Source: Herbaspirillum sp. RV1423 (lineage in GTDB: Bacteria; Pseudomonadota; Gammaproteobacteria; Burkholderiales; Burkholderiaceae_D). From it: a stretch of 63,426 nucleotides of DNA. A program made the position numbers and the translations under genes. The stretch covers positions 1 through 63,426 of the forward strand of contig NZ_CBXX010000041.1 in assembly GCF_000577615.1 (NCBI RefSeq), read 5' to 3'. Below, one piece after another: positions 17,672 to 26,668 of the stretch; positions within the stretch are counted from its first letter, which is position 1, and every line of letters begins with the position of its first letter. The notes below the pieces were generated by a model. It saw only the letters and a program-made list of their open reading frames with translations. It did not search any database and was not told the DNA's origin.

Positions 17672-17825
17672 AAAATTAATATGGTGGATGTGCGCCGCCT
17701 TCGCGATAATTTTGGGAGCTTTAGGCTTCATTCTTGAAGGTAGTAGTTGGTCAAAGTGGCTATATATGCTCGGTGGGCTATTCGCGTTTGCAGGACATAT
17801 TATTTGGCTGAGCAAATCGCGCTAG
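17664..17825 (+). CDS. Small membrane protein, 53 residues
   Basis: The reading frame begins MNKKLIWWMCAAFAIILGAL and has two hydrophobic segments (about 5-24 and 33-49), with a positively charged start and a KSR end. That is the look of a small inner-membrane hairpin. Its ATG overlaps the preceding frame, suggesting translational coupling. No known family is recognised. Confidence 0.5.
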   Translation: MNKKLIWWMCAAFAIILGALGFILEGSSWSKWLYMLGGLFAFAGHIIWLSKSR

Positions 17826-17884
17826 CTGGAAGCGCCTGTTGGCTCTCGGCCAATAGCGGTCTTTAATTTCTAATATTACCTAAT

Positions 17885-18022
17885 ATGAAATTTGAAACGG
17901 TTAAACCAAAGTTTGAGTTTTCTGCTTTTCCAGCTGGCTTTAACATTGCAATCGACACCGACGCTTTCAGCGCTGGTCATCTCACACGTTGGATGTCATC
18001 TCAGGCTCTCGTAAATGTTTAA
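17885..18022 (+). CDS. Hypothetical 45-residue protein
   Basis: The frame starts MKFETVKPKFEFSAFPAGFN and ends at a TAA that overlaps the ATG of the next gene (18015) by eight bases. The overlap is the main argument that it is translated. It has no signal peptide, and no function can be assigned. Confidence 0.35.
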   Translation: MKFETVKPKFEFSAFPAGFNIAIDTDAFSAGHLTRWMSSQALVNV

Positions 18023-18386
18023 ACTACTTCTAGGACTTCTAGACCTTGGTGTTTTTCTGGGGATGCCAGCTCTTTTCGTCGGTATCGCTGGCTCAGTTGC
18101 GTGGTCTCAGTTAACGAGGCCATGGCTATTTGTTGTTTTATGTTTGCTCGTACTTTATGTGCTGTATCTCGCAATGTTTTACTTTGCTGCTCCAGTTACT
18201 GTCGTATCGATGGATTTGTTTGTTCAAGCAAATGACCTCCAGGCCAGAGCCGACAGAACCTTCACTACAGATTTAGAGAGCAACGTTTGGTTTACTCTCC
18301 TCAGGGCATATCGTCAGCCAATTCTCTTATTTTCGGTCGCAGCGCTTCCTACACTGTGGTTTGCTGTCAAGATATGTCGGAAATAA
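18015..18386 (+). CDS. Small membrane protein, 123 residues
   Basis: Hydrophobic segments at about 3-28, 37-60 and 97-117 point to an inner-membrane protein. A polar stretch between (QANDLQARADRTFTTDLESN) would form one loop. No family is recognised. It is the last of a row of overlapping small plus-strand frames, and base composition is lower in G+C than in the neighbouring TPS genes, a possible sign of transfer. Confidence 0.55.
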   Translation: MFKLLLGLLDLGVFLGMPALFVGIAGSVAWSQLTRPWLFVVLCLLVLYVLYLAMFYFAAPVTVVSMDLFVQANDLQARADRTFTTDLESNVWFTLLRAYRQPILLFSVAALPTLWFAVKICRK

Positions 18387-18505
18387 TCACGCAGCCATGA
18401 CGCCCAACGAAAGCCGATTAGCGGCCACGATCCGAGCCCCCAGAAAATCGTCGTCTAGGATCTCGAAGCGATCGCTCCTTGACTTTGAATGACCCCGGAA
18501 CAAAG

Positions 18506-18529
18506 GGCTGCTTTCGGCCAGAAGCAGCC
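18506..18529. repeat. Intergenic hairpin repeat with TCGGCCAGAAGC core
   Basis: GGCTGCTT and AAGCAGCC pair perfectly around TCGGCCAG. The same core occurs at 17601-17612 and 26621-26632 and, degenerate, at 17846-17860 and 27879-27890. It looks like a dispersed palindromic repeat family that is now decaying. Confidence 0.55.
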
Positions 18530-18596
18530 GTATGGTCTTGCCGAGACGTTTGCAATCAAAACAAGTAGCTCCGCAAATTTAGTCAAATGAGAAAAT

Positions 18597-18842
18597 ATGG
18601 AGTTTCGCTTACAAATCGCATCAGACGTTATTCGTGATGGGTTGGGAATCGAATTAATTAATGAGGCCAACCACGTAGGTGTGGAGGTATTTAGATGCGA
18701 TGGGGACAACACCCTCGTTCTTTCTACATATTCCGGGGCGCTTCCATTGATTCAAATTGACAGATTAACAAGCTTCGCGCGAAGTCGGCTTGGGCCATTT
18801 GAGGACGGTACTCTCTTTCCTCCCTCGCTTTTACTTGAATGA
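18597..18842 (+). CDS. Hypothetical 81-residue protein
   Basis: I do not recognise the family. The protein is a compact mixed alpha/beta-looking sequence (EFRLQIASDVIRDGLGIELIN...) without signal or membrane segments, which resembles short immunity-like or DUF proteins. It precedes the TpsB gene by 183 bases. The ribosome site is weak. Confidence 0.45.
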   Translation: MEFRLQIASDVIRDGLGIELINEANHVGVEVFRCDGDNTLVLSTYSGALPLIQIDRLTSFARSRLGPFEDGTLFPPSLLLE

Positions 18843-19025
18843 ATATAACGACTGCAATCGGTCAATATTCATCATAGAAAATAGACAGCACATCTACTGC
18901 ATTTACAGTATTCACAAGCGTTGCTCGCGTTGATACACTGGCGGTTTGCATATAAGAAATATTGCTGCGAGGCTCAAGTCTGATCGCGCCGACTAGTAGC
19001 ATGACGATACTGTCAATGTCCTGAA

Positions 19026-20723
19026 ATGACTACTCCTAACAAATGCCGATGCCTCGCCCGTCCTGGCGCAGCGTTCCTGCCGGCCGGTTTGTTGATCGCA
19101 TCCTTGTCTGTTTCAGCCGCACCAGCATCAGCGCAAACCCTGCCCGATGCCGGCCGCCTGCTGGACAATATCCAGCCTCCCGCACAGTTGCCAAAAAGCA
19201 ATGCGGAGGCACTTCCGGAGCCCGCACTGCGCGCACCGTTGAAGCTTCCGGCCGATATCAAAGTCTATGTCGAGGCCGTTCGTATCACCGGCGCCCAGGC
19301 ATTTTCTGAAGCCCAGTTGCAAGACCTCCTGGCCGACCTGATCGGTGGCGAACACAGCTTGGCCGAACTGGAGCAAGCTGCCATGCGAATCACTCAGCAT
19401 TATCGAAAGGCGGGCTACCTATTAGCTCGGGCCTATCTGCCGACGCAGGAAATCAAGAATGGTGTGGTCGACATCCAGGTACTGGAAGGACGGTTGGGCA
19501 AGCTCTCGCTGGACAACCAGTCCAGCTTCAGTGACGACCGGATACGAGAACAGGTGGCAGGGATAACGCCCGACCAGGCCTTGCGCAGCGACACAGTGGA
19601 ACGCAGCCTGCTGCTGCTGAGCGACATCCCTGGCCTGGCCGTTCGCTCAACCTTGTCGCCGGGTGCCTCGCTGGGCAGCACCGATCTGGATATCCAGGTG
19701 AAGAACGGCAAACCCTATGACGCCAGCGTCAGTGTGGACAATCTGGGCAATCGTTATACCGGCCAGGCGCGCATCAATGGCAACGTGACATTGAACAATC
19801 CCCTGGGTTGGGGCGATGCACTGCAATTAAATGCCTTGAGTTCCGGTAGCGGCCTGGTCTATGGGCGCTTGAGCTATCAACTTCCGATCAATCGCCAAGG
19901 CACCCAGATCGGAGCTGCCTATGCCCAGATGCGCTATCGGCTCGGTGAGGAATTCAGCAATCTCGATGCCCATGGCACGGCTCGCATCGCCAGCCTCTAT
20001 CTGCTCCATCCGCTGCTGCGCAGCCGCCAAGCCAATCTTAATCTGCAGATTAATGTCGATCACAAAGAGCTCGACGATAACATCGATCTGACCGCCACCA
20101 CCACCAGCAAGACACTAAACAATCTGACCGTGGGCCTGTCTGGTTATCGCAGCGACGATGTGATGGGCGGCGGTATCAGCCAGGGCAACCTGAGCGTCAC
20201 GGCGGGCAAGCTCAAGCTCGACGCCGCAAGTGCTGCTCTGGATACCCTGGGTCATAACACGCAAGGCCATTTCCTCAAGAGCAACATCCAACTCGGTCGG
20301 CTACAGCGCTTGAGCCAACGATGGAGTCTGTCGGCACAATTGAGCGCGCAGTACGCCGCCGACAACCTCACTTCCACGGAAAAGATGTCGCTGGGCGGCG
20401 CCTATGGCGTACGAGCCTATCCACAAGGTGAAGCGCCCGCCGACGACGCCTGGCTGCTTAACCTGGAACTACGTTTTGACGTCACACCGCAATGGCAGGC
20501 GCTACTGTTTTACGACACAGCCCAAGGCCGTCTTAATCACAAACCAGCGGTTGGTGATGGCGACAATCGCCGCTCGCTCTCGGGCCTTGGTACAGGCATG
20601 CGTTGGACCGGGCCGCAAGGCTTGAGCCTGCAGGCCAGTGTCGCCTGGCGCACCGATGAAGCGCCGAACTCCGACAAGGATAAGCTGCCTCGCGCCTGGC
20701 TGCAGTTGGCCAAGCGTTTCTAA
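19026..20723 (+). CDS. Two-partner secretion outer-membrane transporter (TpsB, ShlB/FhaC family)
   Basis: This 565-residue protein is an outer-membrane pore that exports its TpsA partner. A signal peptide ends near APASAQT (about 36). POTRA-type repeats follow at about 75-235 (VEAVRITGAQAFSEAQL; QVLEGRLGKLSLDN), and the rest is a 16-strand barrel ending LQLAKRF. The conserved VRAYPQGEA segment near 460 is the VRGY-like motif of loop L6 in the Omp85 superfamily. It is followed after 22 bases by its probable substrate gene, so the pair is an operon. Confidence 0.92.
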   Translation: MTTPNKCRCLARPGAAFLPAGLLIASLSVSAAPASAQTLPDAGRLLDNIQPPAQLPKSNAEALPEPALRAPLKLPADIKVYVEAVRITGAQAFSEAQLQDLLADLIGGEHSLAELEQAAMRITQHYRKAGYLLARAYLPTQEIKNGVVDIQVLEGRLGKLSLDNQSSFSDDRIREQVAGITPDQALRSDTVERSLLLLSDIPGLAVRSTLSPGASLGSTDLDIQVKNGKPYDASVSVDNLGNRYTGQARINGNVTLNNPLGWGDALQLNALSSGSGLVYGRLSYQLPINRQGTQIGAAYAQMRYRLGEEFSNLDAHGTARIASLYLLHPLLRSRQANLNLQINVDHKELDDNIDLTATTTSKTLNNLTVGLSGYRSDDVMGGGISQGNLSVTAGKLKLDAASAALDTLGHNTQGHFLKSNIQLGRLQRLSQRWSLSAQLSAQYAADNLTSTEKMSLGGAYGVRAYPQGEAPADDAWLLNLELRFDVTPQWQALLFYDTAQGRLNHKPAVGDGDNRRSLSGLGTGMRWTGPQGLSLQASVAWRTDEAPNSDKDKLPRAWLQLAKRF

Positions 20724-20745
20724 AGAACCAGCAATAGGAAATCCC

Positions 20746-23670
20746 ATGCACCATTTCCACTGCCCCGTCCGCCTTACCTGTCCAGAAGATAAGCCTCAAG
20801 ACCGGCTCAATCCAACGCATCACGTACGGGCAATACTTGCCGGCAGCCTGCTGACCATGGCGACTGCGTCGGGCGCCTGGGCAGCCCCGGCGGGTGGCGT
20901 GGTGACCAGCGGCAGCGGCACCATCAGCAGCAGCGGTAATGTCACCAGCATTACTCAAGGTAGCAGCAAGCTTGCCATTAATTGGAGCAGCTTCAATATC
21001 GCCAGCAATGAAACGGTCAATTTCATCCAGTCCGGGCGCGATGCCATTGCCTTGAATCGCATCATCGGCAGCGGCGCCACCGAAATCTACGGCAAACTCA
21101 ACGCCAATGGCCAGGTATTCCTGCTCAACCCCAATGGCGTGCTGTTCGGCGCCGGCGCCAGCGTCAATGTCGGAGGTCTGCTGGCCAGCACCTTGAGTCT
21201 CAGCGACGCCGACTTCACTGCCGGCAACTATCGTTTCACCAATACCGTCAACAGCACTGCCGGCATCGTCAACCAAGGCAACATCACCACTGGAGACGGT
21301 GGCTACATCGCCCTGTTGGGTAGCCAGGTCAGCAATCGGGGCACCCTGGCTGCAAGGCTCGGCAACGTGACACTGGCTGCGGGCAGCGACATGACGCTCG
21401 ACTTCGCGGGTGACGGCTTGTTAAGCGTCAAGATCAACCAAGGCAGTCTGCAGGCGATGGTGCAGAACAAGCAACTGATCCAAGCCGATGGCGGTACGGT
21501 AGTGATGAATGCCAAGACGGCCGACAGTCTGATCCAGGCGGTGGTCAATAACGACGGCATGATCCAGGCCAACGCGGTCGATACCCGCGATGGCCGGGTC
21601 ATGCTGGTCAGCGACAATGGGCAATTGCAATTGAATGGCAGTATCAGCGCACAGGGTGGCCGGGTATCGGCCGATGCCGGCAACGGCGACACCGTGCTGC
21701 AAGGCCGTGTCGATGTGTCGAATGCGACCGGCCAAGGCGGCCAGGTCAGCCTGCTGGGCGAGCGCGTCGGCCTGTTTGGCACGGCACAGGTCGACGCCAG
21801 CGGACGTGACGGCGGCGGCACGGTCCTGATCGGCGGCGACTTCCAGGGGAGCAATGCCGCTGTACGCAACGCCAGCCAGACCCTGGTATCGGCCAATACG
21901 CAGATCGACGCCAATGCTACCGGCCAGGGCAATGGCGGGCGCGTCATCGTCTGGTCCGACGGCACTACCGTGGCGCAAGGCAAGATCAATGCGAAGGGCG
22001 GCGCTACTGGCGGCGACGGCGGCTTCGTCGAAGTATCCGGCAAGCAGACGCTCAGTTTCAGCGCCCAGGTCGACACCCGCGCAGCCTTCGGAAAAATGGG
22101 TACATTGCTGCTCGATCCGACCGATCTCGACGTGATCAACTGCTCGAATAATTGTGGATTCTCCGCACCGGTTATCAGTTTTGGTGACCTGCCCAACGGC
22201 GGTCAGTCGACAATACTAGGTGCCACCTTGAGCAATGCCTCCACCAATGTCAGCCTGCAGGCGACCAACAGCATCAACTTCTATGATCCGGTGGCCATCG
22301 CCGCCGCAGGTAAATCGCTGACCGCCGAAGCCGGCAACGCCATCAACGTCTACAACACCATTTATGCCCCCGCCAACGTCACTCTAAAGGCTCCGTCTCT
22401 CTACATATCAGCCCAGGTCAGTGCCGGCAACAGCGTCCATTTTCTGGCCGATGGCCTGACCATTAGTGGAGGAGCCGGCGCCCTCGTTTTGGCACCGAAG
22501 GTCATCATTGAACCTTACAGCGCCGGATTCGGCGTGTCCATTGGCGGAGCAGGGGCGGGTAGCGCCCTGACGCTGTCAACAGGTAGCTTGGGTGCGATAG
22601 ACGGAAACTCCGTCCTAACCCTGATAGGCAGCAACATTGATCTCAACACGACACTCAATCGTAGCGGCGACACTATCATGGTGGCCAGCAGCAGCTTCGC
22701 CAGCACCGTAGCCAACATGTCGATCGGTGGCCGCTACCTGGTCTATACGGCTGATCCCGTTACCAGCAATCGCAACGGCGCCGGCCTCTATAGCAAGCAT
22801 TACAACGTGAGCTATGACGGCACCACGCCAGACTATGCCGGCAGCGGCAACTGGTTTTTCTATAGCATTGCACCGACTTTGCAAGTCACGCCCACCGGCG
22901 GCTCCATCGTCTACGGCAATGCCCTGCCTTCGGGCTATACCATCGGTACCGGTGGCCTGATCGACGGTGACACGCTGCTCGCCGCCGGCATCTCCGGCAC
23001 GGCCTCGTTCGGCGTCGCGGCTGGCAATACTTCGGCATCAGGCCATCTCAATGTGGGCAGCTATGCCCTGGACTACACCGGCAACCTGGCGTCCAACCTG
23101 GGCTACCGACTTGTCTCCAATGCCGGCAGCGTGACGGTGACGCCGGCGACTCTGACGGTCGGCGGGGCCATCGCGCAGAACAAGACTTATGATGGCAACA
23201 CCGGCGCGACTATCAGCGGCGGCGTGCTCAACGGCTTGCTGGCGGGCGACGCGGTCTCCCTGAGTCAGAGCGGCAATTTCGACAGCGCATCCATCGGCAC
23301 TGGCAAGACTGTCAATCTGGCGTTCAGCCTCGCCGGTGCTGACCGCGGCAACTATGTATTGAGCAATCCAACCGGCGTCACGCTGGCCAACATCAATGTA
23401 TTGAGCAATCCGGCCGGCATCACGCTGGCCAACATCAGTGATAACACGCAAGCCATGGCCTGGTATCTGGCGGCGACGAAGAGCGCTGATCGCCCACTGT
23501 TTGCGCCGACATTCACGACACAACGCAGCCTGAACATTGTTCATCAAGATCCGCCAGCCGCTGCTGCCTCCTCGCAAGCCGAGCTGCCGCGCAACGGTGG
23601 CAACAACGATATGGCAGGCAAGGATGATGCAGTCAACAGCATACTGACCATCATCAATAGCGGCGTATGA
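20746..23670 (+). CDS. Two-partner secretion exoprotein (TpsA, filamentous-hemagglutinin type)
   Basis: This secreted adhesin-like protein has 974 residues. The start at 20746 has AGGAA seven bases upstream; earlier in-frame starts lie within the TpsB gene. An extended signal region ends near GAWAAP (about 47). The TPS domain follows, with the NPNGVLFGAGA motif near 130, then a Gly/Ser/Asn-rich beta-helix. The C-terminal part carries MBG/YDG-type domains (KTYDGNTGATISG near 815). There is no toxin-like C-terminus and no adjacent immunity gene, so adhesion or aggregation is likelier than contact-dependent inhibition. At 974 residues it is small for the family. Confidence 0.9.
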   Translation: MHHFHCPVRLTCPEDKPQDRLNPTHHVRAILAGSLLTMATASGAWAAPAGGVVTSGSGTISSSGNVTSITQGSSKLAINWSSFNIASNETVNFIQSGRDAIALNRIIGSGATEIYGKLNANGQVFLLNPNGVLFGAGASVNVGGLLASTLSLSDADFTAGNYRFTNTVNSTAGIVNQGNITTGDGGYIALLGSQVSNRGTLAARLGNVTLAAGSDMTLDFAGDGLLSVKINQGSLQAMVQNKQLIQADGGTVVMNAKTADSLIQAVVNNDGMIQANAVDTRDGRVMLVSDNGQLQLNGSISAQGGRVSADAGNGDTVLQGRVDVSNATGQGGQVSLLGERVGLFGTAQVDASGRDGGGTVLIGGDFQGSNAAVRNASQTLVSANTQIDANATGQGNGGRVIVWSDGTTVAQGKINAKGGATGGDGGFVEVSGKQTLSFSAQVDTRAAFGKMGTLLLDPTDLDVINCSNNCGFSAPVISFGDLPNGGQSTILGATLSNASTNVSLQATNSINFYDPVAIAAAGKSLTAEAGNAINVYNTIYAPANVTLKAPSLYISAQVSAGNSVHFLADGLTISGGAGALVLAPKVIIEPYSAGFGVSIGGAGAGSALTLSTGSLGAIDGNSVLTLIGSNIDLNTTLNRSGDTIMVASSSFASTVANMSIGGRYLVYTADPVTSNRNGAGLYSKHYNVSYDGTTPDYAGSGNWFFYSIAPTLQVTPTGGSIVYGNALPSGYTIGTGGLIDGDTLLAAGISGTASFGVAAGNTSASGHLNVGSYALDYTGNLASNLGYRLVSNAGSVTVTPATLTVGGAIAQNKTYDGNTGATISGGVLNGLLAGDAVSLSQSGNFDSASIGTGKTVNLAFSLAGADRGNYVLSNPTGVTLANINVLSNPAGITLANISDNTQAMAWYLAATKSADRPLFAPTFTTQRSLNIVHQDPPAAAASSQAELPRNGGNNDMAGKDDAVNSILTIINSGV
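23356..23439 (+). repeat. 42-bp tandem duplication in the tpsA-like gene
   Basis: Two adjacent 42-base copies encode VLSNPTGVTLANIN and VLSNPAGITLANIS with only four or so base differences. It is an in-frame unit that could expand or contract. Confidence 0.85.
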
Positions 23671-23796
23671 GCAATAGAAATCCAGCCAGTGACCTGGTCC
23701 GAAGTAACTAGTCCAGCCAATGTGAGAGGATTTCGCAAGTTGGACGTTACTTTGTAATAAGCGGCTACGCGTTGGGCAGAGAGTGCAAAGAATGGC

Positions 23797-24138
23797 TTGC
23801 GCTTCCATGACGTCTCGTCAAATCATTGGCGCAGATTTGCCGATATTTCTTTATGGGAAAAATCTACGGATGTGCTACCGGATAAGATTGATGTCGTGAT
23901 TACCGATGGATGGCCCGACGAGCTTGAAGGAGTTACGCCTTTAAGCCTGGAAATGCTGGCCAGTATGGGGAATCCACATTTGCTGCCTACACCACCATTT
24001 TCCATTGGTCGCGAACTGACGTTTGACCCTGTTACGTACCAGGGCTTTGTCGGATATCGGCAAAAAGAATGGCTTTTGCAGGTGCAAATGGGTATTCTGC
24101 GCTTCCTGCTGCAATCGGAAATCCACACTGGCCTTTAG
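23797..24138 (+). CDS. Unrecognised reading frame, possibly a 3' gene remnant
   Basis: A frame of up to 113 residues lies between the TPS pair and an SDR gene. Only a TTG is available near its start and no ribosome site is seen. The sequence looks protein-like (DVVITDGWPDELEG-like start, then PTPPFSIGRELTFDPVTYQGFVGY split over residues 66-90), and conserved-looking Pro/Gly/aromatic spacing suggests the C-terminal part of a real enzyme. I cannot name the family. It may be a truncated gene left by a rearrangement. Confidence 0.35.
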   Translation: MRFHDVSSNHWRRFADISLWEKSTDVLPDKIDVVITDGWPDELEGVTPLSLEMLASMGNPHLLPTPPFSIGRELTFDPVTYQGFVGYRQKEWLLQVQMGILRFLLQSEIHTGL

Positions 24139-24232
24139 GGGCCGAAACCGGGTAGAAGCTACCATTTGCTTAGAGGCCGCAGTTAGAGCATCCTCTCAAT
24201 GATGAGACACTGTTACTCCTGATATCACTCCT

Positions 24233-24976
24233 ATGAAAAATTCTCCTCCTGTTGCGCTTATCACCGGCTCCACTTCGGGTATTGGTGCCGCCATCGCTCG
24301 CAGACTCTCAATGGAAGGGTTCTCAATCGTCTTGCATTCGCGCAGTTCGACCGAAGCGGGACATGCTTTCGCTCGTGAGCTTGGCTCTGCAACTTATGTG
24401 CAGGCCGATCTGTCCGCCGACGCGGACAGGGTGAAGCTCGTCCGTGAAGCTGTCGCGGCGTGGGGCCGACTTGACGTTCTAGTCAATAACGCCGGAATCA
24501 GTCGCGTAATTCCACACGAGGATCTTGCTGCGGCCACACCCGCTATCTGGCAGGAGCTGCATGAAGTCAATGTCATTGCACCGTTTCGTCTGGCAGCCGA
24601 AGCGGAGTCTGCGCTCCGTCATGCTGCTACGCGCGGACGACCTGGTTGCATCGTAAACGTCAGTTCGCACGCCGGCGTTCGGCCAAAGGGGGCTTCCATT
24701 CCTTATGCAGCAACGAAGGCCGCGTTAAACCATATGACACGCTTGCTCGCGCTTTCGCTAGCACCGGACATTCGGGTCAATGCTGTTGCTCCTGGCCTGG
24801 TAGATACGCCCCTTACGGCGACTTGGACGCAGGCACAGCAACTTTGGAAGGAGCGGGCGCCGATGCGCCGCGCCGCTAGTCCAGAGGACATTGCTCAGGT
24901 TGTCGCATTCCTAGTCGCTTCAGACTATATTACTGGAGAAATTCTGCTCTCGGATGGTGGATTGAATCTCACGTAA
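24233..24976 (+). CDS. Short-chain dehydrogenase/reductase (FabG-like)
   Basis: This 247-residue oxidoreductase has TGSTSGIGAA near 12 for NAD(P) binding, NNAG near 86, a catalytic Ser in NVSSHAG, the YAATKAALNH Tyr-x3-Lys at about 157, and a C-terminal LLSDGGLNLT. Residues of the family are intact. It is isolated, with an unidentified frame upstream and IS30 debris downstream, so no pathway is indicated. Confidence 0.88.
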   Translation: MKNSPPVALITGSTSGIGAAIARRLSMEGFSIVLHSRSSTEAGHAFARELGSATYVQADLSADADRVKLVREAVAAWGRLDVLVNNAGISRVIPHEDLAAATPAIWQELHEVNVIAPFRLAAEAESALRHAATRGRPGCIVNVSSHAGVRPKGASIPYAATKAALNHMTRLLALSLAPDIRVNAVAPGLVDTPLTATWTQAQQLWKERAPMRRAASPEDIAQVVAFLVASDYITGEILLSDGGLNLT

Positions 24977-25054
24977 TATACTTGTGCTGCGCCGACTCAC
25001 GGTTGTGTTGATCGTCAGAAACGAGGTGAATTGGATCACTTATGAATGGCTCAA

Positions 25055-25382
25055 TTCGGCGGCGGGTTCAACCGGTGAATGCAACATACTAAGGCTATGC
25101 GAATAACAGGATTGTTGCAATGGAACGCCGAAAAAGGATCATCTACCCGAAAGCCAGAAGGCATTAATGTGGGATCGCTGGAGGAAAAGCGAATCTCTCC
25201 ACCAGATAGCACAGCTATTTGATCGCAATCACTCGTCTGTTTCGAATATCCTGTCGGTAAGCGGTGGCATCAGATCAGCGCAACGCAGGCGCGCTAGCAA
25301 TGCGCTGTCCCTGGCAGAACGAGAAGATATCCCCTCTCGATAGTTGCCGGCCAATCCATACGCGCCATTGCAAGGAACCTGG
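25055..25382 (+). mobile_element. Decayed 5' end of an IS30-family element
   Basis: From the left-end motif GGCGGCGGGTTCAACCGGTG the DNA matches 49253-49590 closely, including the start of the transposase (WDRWRK...SLHQIAQLFDRN) with stops and frameshifts. The 3' half of the element is missing. It is an independent relic of the same IS that truncated the MBL gene copy at 49.8 kb. Confidence 0.8.
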
Positions 25383-25455
25383 GTCAAATCCACGCGCAAA
25401 TCAACAGCGTAGGGGGGCAGACGTCATTACGCAAATCGTAGTAGCAGAGTCACCG

Positions 25456-26112
25456 CTAGACCGAGAAATTCAAGGCTATAGAAATGCGAGGACGGGTGCC
25501 AAGATATGTGCTAACTGAGTGCAGCAGCCAAGATGGAAAAGCTACTAAATGGCCGGTGATAGGAGTAATTGCCTGTGTATACCCTGCATTCAGGCATCCC
25601 TCTATACGGAAGCGAAGGGCTGGAGAATACATGGCCGGAAGTATTCCTCTTGGATCATAAAACTCTAGTTGCCCTCCATTGTCTTTCCCTAAAGAATCAT
25701 GTCCATCATCTACCCAGTAAACAACGGACCAAAATGCGCCAGGATGAGCATGGAGCGCATTTGTGCAACCAGGAAAATTGACGTTCGCCCACCCTTCAAT
25801 TTTCCAAGTATGAGTGACTTCTGTCAGTCCATGAACGGAGTTGAGCGCAGTGAGCTTATCCACAAACGATCGGCTGAAATCAATAAGCGATTTTACTGCG
25901 GGACTATCCCAATCACCCAGGTCAGGAGAGGACTGCCAACCACCGACATTGCTGTGCTGTTCTGAAGTTTCATTCTTCTGTCGCACAAGGATGTAATCGG
26001 ATAGTGCCTCATTGAATCCAGACACCCCCGGAACCTCTATAGTCGCAAGAGGCGTTGCAAACAGGCGATGGATCTCAATGTGGTTTGGATCAATGTGTAA
26101 TGGAATGTTCAT
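25456..26112 (-). CDS. 2OG-Fe(II) oxygenase-like protein (TIGR02466 type)
   Basis: This 218-residue protein is a putative non-haem iron dioxygenase. The jelly-roll signature is visible as ALHAHPGAFWSVVYWV (iron-binding His region, about 117), GGQLEFYDPRG, and the late AFPSWLLHSVSTY...RPRISIALN, which supplies the distal His and the 2-oxoglutarate-binding Arg. AAGGT precedes the ATG at 26112. It stands alone next to IS30 debris. Such proteins are often found with peptide or lipid-A modification genes or in phage, but nothing nearby fixes the substrate. Confidence 0.75.
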   Translation of the reverse strand: MNIPLHIDPNHIEIHRLFATPLATIEVPGVSGFNEALSDYILVRQKNETSEQHSNVGGWQSSPDLGDWDSPAVKSLIDFSRSFVDKLTALNSVHGLTEVTHTWKIEGWANVNFPGCTNALHAHPGAFWSVVYWVDDGHDSLGKDNGGQLEFYDPRGILPAMYSPALRFRIEGCLNAGYTQAITPITGHLVAFPSWLLHSVSTYLGTRPRISIALNFSV

Positions 26113-26436
26113 CGTACCTTAACTCGTGGATACTCTCTTTTTTGTGTCGATGAGAGGTTACAACATCACCTTTCAGCAAGCTGACATAGTCATCCTTTCT
26201 TTACAGTTTTTTACTCAATTTGCGCTCGGCCATGTAGATTTACTGAGATGGACCCGACACCACCAATAGGATCAAACTAGCGTTTCATCCAGTTTAAGCA
26301 TGTAGGTGTATGGTGGAGATCGACAGTGCTGGGCGCCTGCCGCAAAATGATTGGCTACGCCTTATCGAAACGTATATACACGCCCCTGGCCTTAGCTAGA
26401 CTAGTTACTTCGGGTTAGGTCACTCAAAAAGCGTGA

Positions 26437-26598
26437 GAGCAACTGGCCCGTTCCGAGTGTGATTTAGAGGACAGTTTGTTTGGTTCGGGCGGCAATGCCA
26501 ACGCGGGTGTGATGTTTGATTGCGCTCACGAACATGCAAAAGAATGGATTCGCCGACTTACGTACTATGAGAAATTAGGGTGTTTTCCCGACGAATGA
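26437..26598 (+). pseudogene. Probable C-terminal gene fragment, unidentified
   Basis: An open frame without its own start encodes about 53 residues ending VMFDCAHEHAKEWIRRL then TYYEKLGCFPDE. The composition is strongly protein-like, but an in-frame TGA at 26434 closes it upstream. It lies directly before an Imm33-like gene. The rest of 26113-26436 shows nothing I can identify. Confidence 0.35.
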
Positions 26599-26668
26599 GT
26601 CCTGACCTCAGTGCCCGCAATCGGCCAGAAGCTGCCCCTGAGGCTAAACACAAATTGAGTCATAAACC

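Noticed and set aside
20746..23670. TpsA as a contact-dependent-inhibition toxin (CdiA)
   Set aside because: The protein is short, has no VENN-type boundary or toxin-like C-terminus, and no immunity gene follows. The small 81-residue frame at 18597 is upstream of TpsB, not downstream of TpsA.
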